Assembly: GCA_937880175.1 (NCBI GenBank)
Contig: CALFLO010000009.1
Location: forward strand, 1 to 53,248
DNA from: an uncultured Gluconobacter sp.
GTDB taxonomy: Bacteria > Pseudomonadota > Alphaproteobacteria > Acetobacterales > Acetobacteraceae
Direction: 5' to 3'
DNA length: 53,248 nt
This document shows, piece after piece, positions 24,987 to 34,640 of this stretch. Numbering within the stretch: position 1 is the stretch's first letter; the number at the start of each line of letters is the position of its first letter. The notes under the pieces were generated by a model that was given only the letters and a program-made list of their open reading frames with translations, made no database searches and was not told where the DNA came from. A program made the translations under genes and the position numbers.

Positions 24987-27431
24987 ATGTCAGACACCCA
25001 GAACCAGCCCGAGATCCCAAGCGTTGACGGTGACGATTACGGCGCGTCCTCCATCTCGGTACTGAAGGGACTGGATGCCGTCCGCAAGCGCCCGGGCATG
25101 TATATCGGTGATACCGATGACGGTTCGGGCCTGCATCACATGGTCTTCGAGATCATTGATAACGCGGTGGACGAGGCTCAGGCCGGACATGCGACGTATT
25201 GCATCCTGACCCTGAATGGCGATGGTTCCGTTTCGGTCCGTGATGATGGGCGTGGCATTCCCACTGATCTTCACCCGGAAGAAGGCATCAGTGCAGCCGA
25301 GGTTGTGCTGACAAAACTTCATGCCGGCGGCAAGTTCAACCAGAACTCCTATAAGGTTTCCGGCGGTCTGCATGGCGTGGGCGCGGCCGTGGTGAATGCG
25401 CTGTCCGAATGGATGGAAGTTCTCATCTGGCGCAATGGTCTGGAGCACAAAATCCGCTTCCAGCATGGTGAGCGCGATGAAGCCCTGCATGTCATCGGCC
25501 CGTCCACTGAGGACCGTGGCACGCTGGTCACGTTCAAGCCGAGCAAGCAGACCTTCACGAAGGTCGATTTCGATCTTTCGATCCTTGAGCGTCGGGTCCG
25601 CGAGCTTGCATTCCTGAACTCGGGAATGCTGATCGTCCTGCGCGATGAGCGCCATGCCGAGCCGAAAGAGCTGCGTTTCCACTATGATGGTGGCCTGAGC
25701 GCATTCGCTCAATGGCTTGATTCTTCAAAAACTTCCATCGTTACGCCGCCGATCATCGGCGAGATCGACAACCCGGAAAGTGGCATCCGGGTCGAGTTCG
25801 CCCTGACCTGGAACGACAGCTATCACGAGACGATGCTGTGCTTCACCAACAACATCCCGCAGCGCGATGGCGGCACGCATCTCGCCGGCTTCCGTCAGGC
25901 ACTGACGCGCGTCGTCGGCAAATATGCTGAAGGTGTGGCCAAGCGCGAGGCAGGATCGCTGACGGGTGAGGACATGCGTGAAGGCATGACCGCCGTGCTG
26001 TCCGTGAAGGTGCCGGATCCGAAGTTCTCCTCCCAGACAAAGGACAAGCTCGTCTCGTCCGAAGTCCAGCCTGTCGTTCATGCTGCCGCGTCCGATGCGA
26101 TCTCCCACTGGTTTGAGACGCATCCCAAGGAAGCAAAGGCGATCGTCGCCAAGATCATCGACGCCGCCAGTGCGCGTGAAGCTGCCCGCCGTGCGCGTGA
26201 GCTGACGCGCCGCAAGGGTGTGCTGGATGTTTCCTCACTTCCGGGAAAGCTCGCGGACTGTCAGGAACGCGATGCTTCCAAGGCTGAAATCTTCATCGTC
26301 GAGGGTGACTCCGCAGGTGGCACGGCCAAGCAGGGACGGGACCGTCGTTTTCAGGCCATCCTGCCGCTGCGTGGCAAGATCCTGAACGTTGAGCGCGCCC
26401 GCTTCGACCGGATGCTGGGTTCTGCGGAAATCGGCACACTGATTACCGCGCTTGGCACCGGTATCGGTCGTGGGGAAGTCGATCAGGGTGGTTTCTCGGC
26501 TGAGAAACTGCGCTACCACAAGATCGTCATCATGACCGATGCTGACGTCGACGGCTCACATATCCGCACGCTGCTTCTGACGTTCTTCTTCCGCCAGATG
26601 CCTGAGTTGATCGAGCAGGGCTATCTCTACATTGCCCAGCCGCCGCTCTATCGCGCCAAGCGCGGTCAGGAAGAGCGTTATCTCAAGGATGACGCCGCGC
26701 TTGAGCAGTACCTGCTGGACAAGGCGCTGGCGAATGCGACCCTGCGCTTTGCGGATGGCCGTGAGTTGACGGGCGAAGCTCTGGCCGAAGAAATCACGTT
26801 CATGTCCGCTGCGGCCCGTCGCCTGCAGAGCATTGCGTCCAAGGTTCCCGTCTGGGTCATGGAGCAGGCTGCCATTTCAGGTGTTCTGGACAGCAATATC
26901 GCGGTTGCGACATCGCGCATGGCGGAGTTCCAGCAGCGTCTTGATGGCGCTTCGCTGCCAAACGAGCGCGGGTGGAAGGTCTCCATTTCAGAGACTGGTC
27001 TGGAATGTGCCCGTTCGGTCCGTGGCGTGGGTGAGGTTTACCGGATCGAGCCGTCGCTTCTGCGTTCGGCGGAAGCCCGCTGGCTGGTGTCAGAATGGGA
27101 GCGTCTGGCCCGTGATTTTGCAAAGCCCGTCACCCTTACGCTCGACCCCACGGCTTATGAGCTGTTCGGACCGGCCGCTGTCATGGAGCGCATCCTGCTT
27201 CAGGGACGCCGCGGTCTGACGATCAACCGCTTCAAGGGCCTTGGCGAAATGAACGACGAGCAGCTTTGGCACACGACGCTCGATCCTTCGACCCGCACCC
27301 TGTTGCAGGTCCGGATCGGAGACGTTGAAGACGCCGGACAGGTGTTCTCGACGCTGATGGGCGACGTTGTGGAGCCGCGCCGGGACTTCATCGTCGGCAA
27401 TGCCCTGAAAGTCGCGAATCTTGACGTTTAA
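24987..27431 (+). CDS. gyrB: DNA gyrase subunit B
   Basis: An 814-residue type II topoisomerase subunit supplying ATP-driven negative supercoiling with GyrA. The GHKL ATPase part shows VRKRPGMYIGDTDDGSGLHH, EIIDNAVDE, DDGRGIP and GGLHGVGAAVVNALS. The Toprim part shows EGDSAGGTAKQGRDR and DADVDGSHIRTLLLTFFFR. The C-terminal GLGEMNDEQLWHTT is typical. The start agrees with the family; a TATACT element at 24939-24944 might be its own -10 box. Last of the replication gene run; the next gene overlaps its end. Confidence 0.97.
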   Translation: MSDTQNQPEIPSVDGDDYGASSISVLKGLDAVRKRPGMYIGDTDDGSGLHHMVFEIIDNAVDEAQAGHATYCILTLNGDGSVSVRDDGRGIPTDLHPEEGISAAEVVLTKLHAGGKFNQNSYKVSGGLHGVGAAVVNALSEWMEVLIWRNGLEHKIRFQHGERDEALHVIGPSTEDRGTLVTFKPSKQTFTKVDFDLSILERRVRELAFLNSGMLIVLRDERHAEPKELRFHYDGGLSAFAQWLDSSKTSIVTPPIIGEIDNPESGIRVEFALTWNDSYHETMLCFTNNIPQRDGGTHLAGFRQALTRVVGKYAEGVAKREAGSLTGEDMREGMTAVLSVKVPDPKFSSQTKDKLVSSEVQPVVHAAASDAISHWFETHPKEAKAIVAKIIDAASAREAARRARELTRRKGVLDVSSLPGKLADCQERDASKAEIFIVEGDSAGGTAKQGRDRRFQAILPLRGKILNVERARFDRMLGSAEIGTLITALGTGIGRGEVDQGGFSAEKLRYHKIVIMTDADVDGSHIRTLLLTFFFRQMPELIEQGYLYIAQPPLYRAKRGQEERYLKDDAALEQYLLDKALANATLRFADGRELTGEALAEEITFMSAAARRLQSIASKVPVWVMEQAAISGVLDSNIAVATSRMAEFQQRLDGASLPNERGWKVSISETGLECARSVRGVGEVYRIEPSLLRSAEARWLVSEWERLARDFAKPVTLTLDPTAYELFGPAAVMERILLQGRRGLTINRFKGLGEMNDEQLWHTTLDPSTRTLLQVRIGDVEDAGQVFSTLMGDVVEPRRDFIVGNALKVANLDV

Positions 27432-28212
27432 GGCTTTCGCAGCGGGTGCGGCCCTTGTCCTGCTGGCCGGACTGGGCTGCGGCTCGGCCCGTGCTGACGG
27501 GCAGGTCAATGCCTCTTACGCGGTCTATATCAAGGGCTTTCATGTTCTGAATGCCCAGGCTTCCTATCAGCTTCAGCCCTGGGGTTATGGAGGAAGCACG
27601 CAGATCAAGCCTGCGGGTCTGATCAGCTGGTTCGTGACCATGGACGTGACATCGCGTGTTCAGGGGCACTTTATGCCTGATGGCAACGTGCAGCCGGTCC
27701 TGTTCGACAGCGGGGGCATTTCGCGGGGCAAGCACCGGCATGTCCGGCTGGATTTCGCCGATGACACTCCAAAAGTGACGGATCTTCAGCCCCCGGAAAC
27801 CGATCGGGAGCCGATCCCCGACAGTTCTCTTCCGCATACGGTCGATACACTGAGTGGCATGGCCCATCTGCTGCATGCTCTTGCCACAACCGGGAAATGT
27901 AACGGATCACAGATCGTTTTCGATGGCATCCGGTTGAGTGAAATGGTCGTCCATGGCCCCACCATGGTGGATATTCCGCAAGGGCAGGACGAAGCCTATT
28001 CCGGTCAGGCCCTGCGATGTGATTTCGTGGGCCGTCAGCTGGCAGGCTTCGTGAAGGACTCCCCGAACCGGGAAAAACTTGCTTCTCCCCAGCCGGGGGC
28101 GGTCTGGTTCAGGAAGATCGACGCTCTGGGACTTGTCCCGGTTCGGATCGAGTTCAATCACCCCAAACTCGGGCATGTCATGGTCGTCATGCAGCATGCC
28201 GTAGCTCCCTGA
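27421..28212 (+). CDS. Exported DUF3108 domain protein
   Basis: A 263-residue protein with a signal peptide (KAFAAGAALVLLAGLGCGSARAD, cleavage expected after ARA). It carries a DUF3108-like body with the features YAVYIKGFHVLNAQASYQL near the N-terminus and a beta-rich C-terminal part ending VRIEFNHPKLGHVMVVM. The family is periplasmic and of unknown function. The likely start is TTG at 27421, overlapping the end of gyrB by 11 bases, so it is probably translated by coupling. A cysteine within the signal (GLGCGS) could also serve as a lipobox. It precedes glmU by 104 bases. Confidence 0.7.
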   Translation: MTFKAFAAGAALVLLAGLGCGSARADGQVNASYAVYIKGFHVLNAQASYQLQPWGYGGSTQIKPAGLISWFVTMDVTSRVQGHFMPDGNVQPVLFDSGGISRGKHRHVRLDFADDTPKVTDLQPPETDREPIPDSSLPHTVDTLSGMAHLLHALATTGKCNGSQIVFDGIRLSEMVVHGPTMVDIPQGQDEAYSGQALRCDFVGRQLAGFVKDSPNREKLASPQPGAVWFRKIDALGLVPVRIEFNHPKLGHVMVVMQHAVAP

Positions 28213-28316
28213 ACGGAGCCCTCGAACGTCTTGCAATAATTGGCAATTCGAAGTGATGACACAGTCTGCGGGCACCGTTTGACGCGGGCCTGCGGTTTGG
28301 ATACCCCGGGCGGGAC

Positions 28317-29651
28317 ATGACCGACAGCACCCATCGCACCACTGCCATCATTCTTGCCGCGGGCCTTGGCACGCGCATGAAGTCCAGCCTGCCAAAGGCG
28401 CTTCATCGTCTGGGTAACCAGCCGATGATCAACCATCTCATCACAACCGCCAGACAGGTCTTTGATGACGTGGTCGTTGTCACCGGTCCCGACATGCCGG
28501 AGCTTGAGAAGGCTGTTCGTCCTTTCCGGACTGTCACGCAGATCGAACGGCTTGGCACCGCACATGCGGCCAATATGGCGCGGGACCTGTTCGGGACGGG
28601 CGATGTCGCCATTCTCTACGCCGATAACCCGCTCATTACCGCCGAAACGATGCAGCGCCTGCTCGCGGCCCGCAGGGAAGGCGCCAGTCTGGCACTTCTG
28701 GGGATGCGTCCTGCCGAGCCGGGACGTTATGGCCGGATCGTCGAAGATCACGGCAGGGTCGTGAAGATCGTCGAGTTCAAGGACGCCACGGAAGACGAAC
28801 GCCGCATCACGCTGTGCAATGCCGGCGTCATGTGTGCCGGTGCGGATAATTTCCGCATCTGGCTTTCTCAAGTCCGGGACGATAATGCCCAGAGCGAATA
28901 TTATCTGACGGACGTGGTTGAAATGGTCGCGAAAGCCGGACCGGTCGTGTGTGTGGAAGCACCGGAAGCCGAGCTGGCAGGCGTCAATTCCCGAGCCGAA
29001 CTGGCGCGCGCTGAAGCGACGCTTCAGACCTACCTGCGAAACGCGGCCATGGATGCCGGTGTGACACTTGTGGCCCCCGAGACCGTGTTCTTCAGCACCG
29101 ACACCGTCATTGAAGCGGATGTAACGATCGAGCCGAACGTGTTTTTCGGACCTGGCGTTACGATCCGCTCCGGTGCGCTTATTCGGGCCTTTTCCCATCT
29201 GGAAGGCTGTGAAGTCGGGGAAAGCGCGATGATCGGCCCCTACGCCCGGCTGCGCCCCGGCACGCTCTGCGCCCCGCACACGCATGTCGGCAATTTCGTC
29301 GAACTCAAGAATGTGGAGCTGGGTGAGGGCGCGAAGGCCAATCATCTGACCTATCTTGGTGACGCCTCGATCGGCAGCGGCACAAATGTCGGCGCAGGGA
29401 CCATCACCTGCAACTATGACGGCGTGTTCAAGCACCGGACCATGATTGGCGAGCGCGTTTTCGTCGGCTCGGATTCCATTCTCGTGGCGCCTGTGACCAT
29501 CGGGGACGATGCCCTCATTGCAGCCGGGAGTGTCATTACCAACGACGTTCCGGCTGGCGATTTGGCTCTGGGCCGGGCACGGCAGACGCTCAAAAGCGGG
29601 CAGGGCCTTCAGATCAAACAGTCTCTCAAAGCTCGGAAGGAACAGGGCTGA
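28317..29651 (+). CDS. glmU: Bifunctional GlmU (glucosamine-1-phosphate acetyltransferase/uridylyltransferase)
   Basis: A 444-residue enzyme making UDP-N-acetylglucosamine for peptidoglycan and lipopolysaccharide. The N-terminal pyrophosphorylase domain shows LAAGLGTRMKS at residues 13-23 and ILYADNPL, where most homologues have GDxPL or GDVPL. The C-terminal left-handed beta helix starts near residue 255 with hexapeptide repeats. It includes ARLRPGTLCAPHTHVGNFVELKN and an NYDG motif before the acetyl-CoA region. Length is near the usual 450. The TGA stop overlaps the glmS start (TGATG), so translation is coupled with the enzyme supplying its precursor pathway. Confidence 0.96.
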   Translation: MTDSTHRTTAIILAAGLGTRMKSSLPKALHRLGNQPMINHLITTARQVFDDVVVVTGPDMPELEKAVRPFRTVTQIERLGTAHAANMARDLFGTGDVAILYADNPLITAETMQRLLAARREGASLALLGMRPAEPGRYGRIVEDHGRVVKIVEFKDATEDERRITLCNAGVMCAGADNFRIWLSQVRDDNAQSEYYLTDVVEMVAKAGPVVCVEAPEAELAGVNSRAELARAEATLQTYLRNAAMDAGVTLVAPETVFFSTDTVIEADVTIEPNVFFGPGVTIRSGALIRAFSHLEGCEVGESAMIGPYARLRPGTLCAPHTHVGNFVELKNVELGEGAKANHLTYLGDASIGSGTNVGAGTITCNYDGVFKHRTMIGERVFVGSDSILVAPVTIGDDALIAAGSVITNDVPAGDLALGRARQTLKSGQGLQIKQSLKARKEQG

Positions 29652-31477
29652 TGTGCGGTATTTGCGGTATTGTTGGACATCAGCCTGCCAGCCCGATTGC
29701 GTTCGAGGCTCTGCGTCGGCTTGAATATCGCGGATACGATTCCGCGGGCATCGCAACGCTGACGGCAGCAGGAAACATCGAGCGCCGTCGTGCGGCTGGC
29801 AAGCTCGACAATCTTGAATATGTTCTGAAGGAGCACCCGCTGCCCGGTACGACCGGCATCGGCCATACGCGTTGGGCCACCCATGGCGCGCCCACGGAAA
29901 ACAATGCGCATCCCCATGAGGCCGGCCGTGTAGCGATCGTTCATAACGGGATCATTGAGAACTTCGCCACGCTCAAGAAGGAGCTTGAGGCGAAGGGACG
30001 TGTTTTCGTAACCGAGACGGACTCAGAAACCGTCGCCCATCTGGTGGATGAGTATCTGGGGCAGGGACTGGCACCTCGCGAAGCAGCCTTTGCCGCGATC
30101 AAGCGGCTGGAAGGCGCGTATGCCATCGCCATGATCTTCAAGGATCATGAAGGTCTGCTGATTGGCGCCCGGCATGGCGCACCGCTCGCTGTCGGTTACG
30201 GCAACGGCGAGATGTTCCTTGGGTCCGACAGCATTGCCCTGGCCCCGATGGCCCGGAAGATGACCTATCTGGAGGATGGCGACTGGTGCGAGCTGACCCC
30301 CGGTCATGTCACGATTTTCGACATGACCGGCGCCGAAGTCAGCCGTCCCGTTCAGGACCTGACCTTCATGGCAGGTCAGGTCGGCAAGGATGGATACCGG
30401 CACTACATGGAGAAGGAACTCCATGAACATCCGGTCGCCATCGGGCAGACGCTGAAGCGCATTACCGATCCGGCATCCAAGCGGATTGCCCTGCCGGAAA
30501 TGCCATTCGATCCGGCGCAGGTTCCCCGCATCACCATTACGGCCTGCGGGTCGGCCTATTATGCCGGCATGGTCGGTCGGTACTGGCTGGAATCCCTTGC
30601 GCGCATTCCGGTGGAAATCGATGTCGCATCCGAGATGCGCTATCGCGAGCCGCCGCAGCCGGACAAGGGCGTAGCGCTCCTGATTTCCCAGTCTGGCGAG
30701 ACCGCCGATACTCTGGGCGTTCTTCGGAGCCTCAAGAAGGCCGGCCAGAGCATTGTTTCCGTGCTGAATGTCGAACATTCGACGATGGGACGTGAAAGCG
30801 ATCTCGTGCTCGGTATGGATGCAGGCCCGGAAATCTCCGTCGCTTCCACCAAGGCCTTTACGGCGCAACTTTCCGTTCTGGCCGCTCTTGCGATCGACTT
30901 CGCGCGCGCCCGTGGCACCATGGATCAGGCCCGCGAAGAGCGTCTGACAGCCAGCCTACTGGATCTGCCATCCCGTGCTGCGGAAGTCTTTACGCGAACC
31001 AAGGATATTCAGGCGATGGCGGCGGTTGTCGCACAGGCCCGGGATGTCCTGTATCTGGGGCGCGGAATCTGCACGCCGATCGCATTTGAAGGCGCGTTAA
31101 AATTAAAGGAAATCAGTTACATTCACGCGGAAGCTTATGCCGCGGGTGAACTGAAGCACGGCCCCATCAGCCTGATTGACCAGACCGTTCCGGTCGTCGC
31201 CATCGCACCGTCCACGATCCTGTTCGACAAGACCCTGTCCAATCTTCAGGAAGCGAAGGCACGCGGTGGCCGCATTCTTGCATTTACGGATGCCGAAGGA
31301 GCCAAGCGCCTTGAAGGCGTGGCGGAACAGGTCGTCATCATGCCGGACGTGGACGCTTTCGTGGCCCCGATCCTGTATGCCATCCCCGTTCAGATGCTGG
31401 CCTACGAAGTGGCCCTGCTCAAAGGCACGGATGTCGATCAGCCTCGGAACCTTGCTAAATCCGTTACGGTTGAATGA
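29651..31477 (+). CDS. glmS: Glutamine-fructose-6-phosphate aminotransferase
   Basis: A 608-residue enzyme forming glucosamine 6-phosphate from fructose 6-phosphate and glutamine. The catalytic cysteine is residue 2 (MCGICGIVGH) of the Ntn glutaminase domain, with GHTRWATHG and HNGIIENF. Two SIS domains follow, with TACGSAYYAGMV, SQSGETADT and the C-terminal tail QPRNLAKSVTVE that closes the sugar site. It overlaps glmU by one base. No glmS ribozyme was seen upstream, as expected outside Gram-positives. Confidence 0.97.
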   Translation: MCGICGIVGHQPASPIAFEALRRLEYRGYDSAGIATLTAAGNIERRRAAGKLDNLEYVLKEHPLPGTTGIGHTRWATHGAPTENNAHPHEAGRVAIVHNGIIENFATLKKELEAKGRVFVTETDSETVAHLVDEYLGQGLAPREAAFAAIKRLEGAYAIAMIFKDHEGLLIGARHGAPLAVGYGNGEMFLGSDSIALAPMARKMTYLEDGDWCELTPGHVTIFDMTGAEVSRPVQDLTFMAGQVGKDGYRHYMEKELHEHPVAIGQTLKRITDPASKRIALPEMPFDPAQVPRITITACGSAYYAGMVGRYWLESLARIPVEIDVASEMRYREPPQPDKGVALLISQSGETADTLGVLRSLKKAGQSIVSVLNVEHSTMGRESDLVLGMDAGPEISVASTKAFTAQLSVLAALAIDFARARGTMDQAREERLTASLLDLPSRAAEVFTRTKDIQAMAAVVAQARDVLYLGRGICTPIAFEGALKLKEISYIHAEAYAAGELKHGPISLIDQTVPVVAIAPSTILFDKTLSNLQEAKARGGRILAFTDAEGAKRLEGVAEQVVIMPDVDAFVAPILYAIPVQMLAYEVALLKGTDVDQPRNLAKSVTVE

Positions 31478-31555
31478 AAGATTTTCCTATCGGGGGAAAG
31501 TTCTTTGCATACATTATGATAACAGCACGCATGGCCGGCTAAAGGAGACGCAAAG

Positions 31556-34522
31556 ATGGGTGGAGACGCAATATCCGGAATATCGACCGGAAATTCAGGG
31601 CTCTCTCCCAGTGCTTCCGAAATTACCGTACGTGAAGCCTTTGTCAGACGACTGGAGGAACAGGGATTTGAAGGCGAGATCAACCTTCAGGTCTCGTCCC
31701 GTATGGTCTCGTCTACCGATAACAGCATCTATCAGCGCCTCCCGGCCGCCGTCATTCATCCACGCACGGCAGAGGACATCAACCGGGCCGTCCGGGCCAC
31801 AGCGGATGGCGAACTGACCCTTGCGATCCGCGGTGGCGGAACAGGGACCAATGGCCAGTCGCTCACGGATGGGATCGTCCTCGACGTCTCGCGCCATCTG
31901 GACCGAATTCTCGATTTTGATGCCAAAGCTGGCACGGTCACGGTCGAGCCAGGTGTCATTCTCGCGCGTCTCAATGCCTTCCTGAAACCTCACGGGTTCT
32001 TCTTTCCTCCTACGGTTTCAACCGCCACCAGGGCGACGATCGGTGGCATGATCGCGACCGATGCGTCCGGTAAGGGATCCCGGATCTATGGCCGGACGTC
32101 CGACTACATCGAAACGATGGATGTCGTTCTAGCTGACGGAACGGACCTACATGTTGGTCCGTTGACGGCTGTGCAGCTTGAAGATGCGATGCAAGGGGCA
32201 GGGCTCGCAGCCCGCGCCTACCGCGAAGTGCACCGGGTCGTCACGGAACAGGCTGACGAGATCCGGCGCGTCTTCCCGGATATGAACCGGGGTCTGACGG
32301 GATACAACCTCCAGAACGTTCTGCTTGAGGATGGGAGCTTCCACATCGCACGGCTTCTGGCCGGGTCTGAAGGCACGCTTGCACTGACGAAGAAGGTCGT
32401 GCTGCGCGTTCGACGTCTGCCGAAATACCGGCAACTCATCGTGGTCCGTTATGCCAGCTTCAACGATACCCTGCGTGATGTTCAGACCCTTCTGCCTGCC
32501 AACCCGTCTGCTGTAGAGGTGCTGGATGACCGCGTCCTCGCCAAGGCGCAGCAGGATGTGACATGGCACGCGCTGGAACGCGTTCTTGGCAACCAGTCCG
32601 CGCTGCCGGTCAAAGGCATGAGCTTTGTCGAATTCGTCGGGGACGATCTGGACCTTCTTCAGGACCAGATGTCTCAGGCGGTTAAACTCCTTGAGAGCTC
32701 TCTTCACAAACCCATTGATCTTAAAGCAGTTTCAGACTCCGAAATCATTGCGAACCTCTGGACGCTACGGGAGAAATCCGTTGGACTGCTTGGGCGCCCG
32801 GATGGTCACAGGCAGGGTGTGCCATTCGTTGAGGACACCGCGGTTCCCCCCGAGGTCCTGCCGGAATATGTGAGCGAGTTTCGCGACATTCTGGATGGAT
32901 ACGGCCTGTCTTACGGCATGTTTGGCCATGCGGATGTCGGCTGCCTGCATGTCCGGCCGTTTCTGGACATGCTCACAACGGAAGATCAGGCACTGATCCG
33001 TCCTATTTCGGATGCGGTTGCGGCTCTGACCAAGCGCCATGGCGGTCTGCTCTGGGGCGAACATGGACGCGGCTTTCGCGGCGAGTTTTCACCGCTTTTC
33101 TTTGGCGAGACGCTGTTCGCGGAACTCTGTCGGATCAAGGATGTCTTTGATCCCAAAGATATTTTCAATCGTGGCAAGCTCGCTCCCGGTGGTGCTGGTT
33201 ATCCCGTGGACCGGATCGACGGGATCCCGTTCAAGGGGAGTTTTGACGAAGATATTACCCCGGCTCTGCGTAACGCCTACGCGCCCTCCGTGAGCTGCAA
33301 TGGCAACGGCGCGTGCTTCAACCGCGAACCGGACATGGCCATGTGCCCGTCCTACAAGGCTACGAAAGACAGGTCGCAGTCTCCGAAGGGGCGCGCCCTG
33401 TTGCTCCGGAGCTGGGCCAGACTGCGCTCCCTGCCGGAGGATGCACCTGACCGCAGCATGCTCCCGGCTCTGACCGACGAGCTCAAGGCGTCTCTGGACA
33501 CCTGCCTGTCCTGCAAGGCCTGCGCGACGCAATGCCCGATCCGCGTAGATATTCCGTCCATGCGCTCGAAATTCCTCGCGACCTATTTCCGTGACAACCG
33601 CAGGCCAGTCCGGGACTATCTTGTCTACTGGCTGGAACCGCTTCTGGCGGCGGGTCGGATGGCGCCAGCACTGGCCAATCTCCTGATGCACAACCCGGTC
33701 TCTCGGGCCGTTCTGTTACGGTTCGGGCTGGTCGATCTTCCGCGCCTGCATCCTGCACGACCGGGTGCGCAAAACCGGGTCAGCCGTTCCTGGCTGCGTC
33801 AAAACCGCCGAAACCCCCGGGCGGTGATCCTGATACAGGATTCCTTTACCGGAAGCTTCGATGGTGGGCTGATTGAGAAAGTCCAGGCGCTCCTGACTTC
33901 TCTTGGACTGGATGTGAAAGTCACGCCCGTCTGGGACAACGGCAAGGCCCGTCATGTTCTGGGATTTCGCAGGGGCTTCGGCGTTACGGCCCGCGAGACC
34001 CTGCGTAAACTGCGGCGGCTGGCGGCATTTGAGATCCCGGTCGTGTCACTGGATGCTGCCACCGGTCTCATGTTCACGCAGGAATACAGGGTCGGCGCGG
34101 GAGAGCGCCCCATACCGGCCGTTCTTCCGCTGGAAACATATCTTCGTGCACGGATAGAGCAGGGGACGCTCAGCTCCGTTCAGGCCGGAAAGGATTCCGC
34201 CTCCATGACGGTCATCTCCCATTGCACGGAGCAGGCGGCCCGTCCGGAAAGTGCGGGGGACTGGGCCTTCATCCTCCGGTATTTCGGGGTAGCGGTCTCG
34301 GCGGGAAAGGCCGGGTGCTGTGGCATGGCCGGGCTGTTCGGGCATCAGAAGGAGCATGCGTCTCTCTCACGCCAGATTTTTGACCAGAACTGGTCGGCAA
34401 AAGTCGAAGCCCCGGTTCTTGCGACCGGATTTTCCTGCCGTTGCCAGACCGAGCGTATGGCTGGGCATCGGCCACCCCATCCGGCGGAAGCATTGATGTC
34501 CGCTTTGCAGGAACGGTCCTGA
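31556..34522 (+). CDS. ydiJ: FAD/Fe-S 2-hydroxyacid dehydrogenase, YdiJ type
   Basis: A 988-residue fusion. The N-terminal half is an FAD-binding oxidase domain (RGGGTGTNGQSL, GGMIATDASGKGS, LLAGSEGTLALT, GMFGHADVGCLHVRP). Iron-sulfur motifs follow: CNGNGACF with MCPS near residue 582-600 and CLSCKACATQC near 650-660. A CCG-type domain (HCTEQ, GCCGMAGLFGH, ATGFSCRCQ) ends the protein. It aligns from memory along its whole length with E. coli YdiJ, which acts on D-2-hydroxyglutarate; related enzymes use D-lactate. The substrate here is inference. A strong AAAGGAG ribosome site precedes the ATG. Electrons would go to the respiratory chain or quinones. Confidence 0.9.
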   Translation: MGGDAISGISTGNSGLSPSASEITVREAFVRRLEEQGFEGEINLQVSSRMVSSTDNSIYQRLPAAVIHPRTAEDINRAVRATADGELTLAIRGGGTGTNGQSLTDGIVLDVSRHLDRILDFDAKAGTVTVEPGVILARLNAFLKPHGFFFPPTVSTATRATIGGMIATDASGKGSRIYGRTSDYIETMDVVLADGTDLHVGPLTAVQLEDAMQGAGLAARAYREVHRVVTEQADEIRRVFPDMNRGLTGYNLQNVLLEDGSFHIARLLAGSEGTLALTKKVVLRVRRLPKYRQLIVVRYASFNDTLRDVQTLLPANPSAVEVLDDRVLAKAQQDVTWHALERVLGNQSALPVKGMSFVEFVGDDLDLLQDQMSQAVKLLESSLHKPIDLKAVSDSEIIANLWTLREKSVGLLGRPDGHRQGVPFVEDTAVPPEVLPEYVSEFRDILDGYGLSYGMFGHADVGCLHVRPFLDMLTTEDQALIRPISDAVAALTKRHGGLLWGEHGRGFRGEFSPLFFGETLFAELCRIKDVFDPKDIFNRGKLAPGGAGYPVDRIDGIPFKGSFDEDITPALRNAYAPSVSCNGNGACFNREPDMAMCPSYKATKDRSQSPKGRALLLRSWARLRSLPEDAPDRSMLPALTDELKASLDTCLSCKACATQCPIRVDIPSMRSKFLATYFRDNRRPVRDYLVYWLEPLLAAGRMAPALANLLMHNPVSRAVLLRFGLVDLPRLHPARPGAQNRVSRSWLRQNRRNPRAVILIQDSFTGSFDGGLIEKVQALLTSLGLDVKVTPVWDNGKARHVLGFRRGFGVTARETLRKLRRLAAFEIPVVSLDAATGLMFTQEYRVGAGERPIPAVLPLETYLRARIEQGTLSSVQAGKDSASMTVISHCTEQAARPESAGDWAFILRYFGVAVSAGKAGCCGMAGLFGHQKEHASLSRQIFDQNWSAKVEAPVLATGFSCRCQTERMAGHRPPHPAEALMSALQERS

Positions 34523-34542
34523 AAACAGGACGTTGATAACCA

Positions 34543-34640
34543 TGAGCCACCTCTGGACGCACCTGATCCAAGCTGTAACAGTGGTGGCCAGTCTGATGAT
34601 GCGCGGCTTTTCCTGCAGGCCCTGTGGAGTACGAATGTGA
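34543..34640 (+). other. Possible 31-codon upstream reading frame coupled to the ThiE-family gene
   Basis: An ATG at 34543, preceded by AGGACG, opens a short frame (SHLWTHLIQAVTVVASLMMR and eleven further residues). It ends at TGA 34638-34640, overlapping the ATG of the next gene as TGATG. It resembles no known protein. It may be a leader that couples translation, or chance. Confidence 0.25.

Noticed and set aside
29500..29660. glmS ribozyme ahead of glmS
   Set aside because: glmS overlaps the glmU stop codon, leaving no room for the ribozyme.
28158..29756. Minus-strand open frame opposite glmU
   Set aside because: glmU is unmistakable on the plus strand and the opposite frame has no motif.
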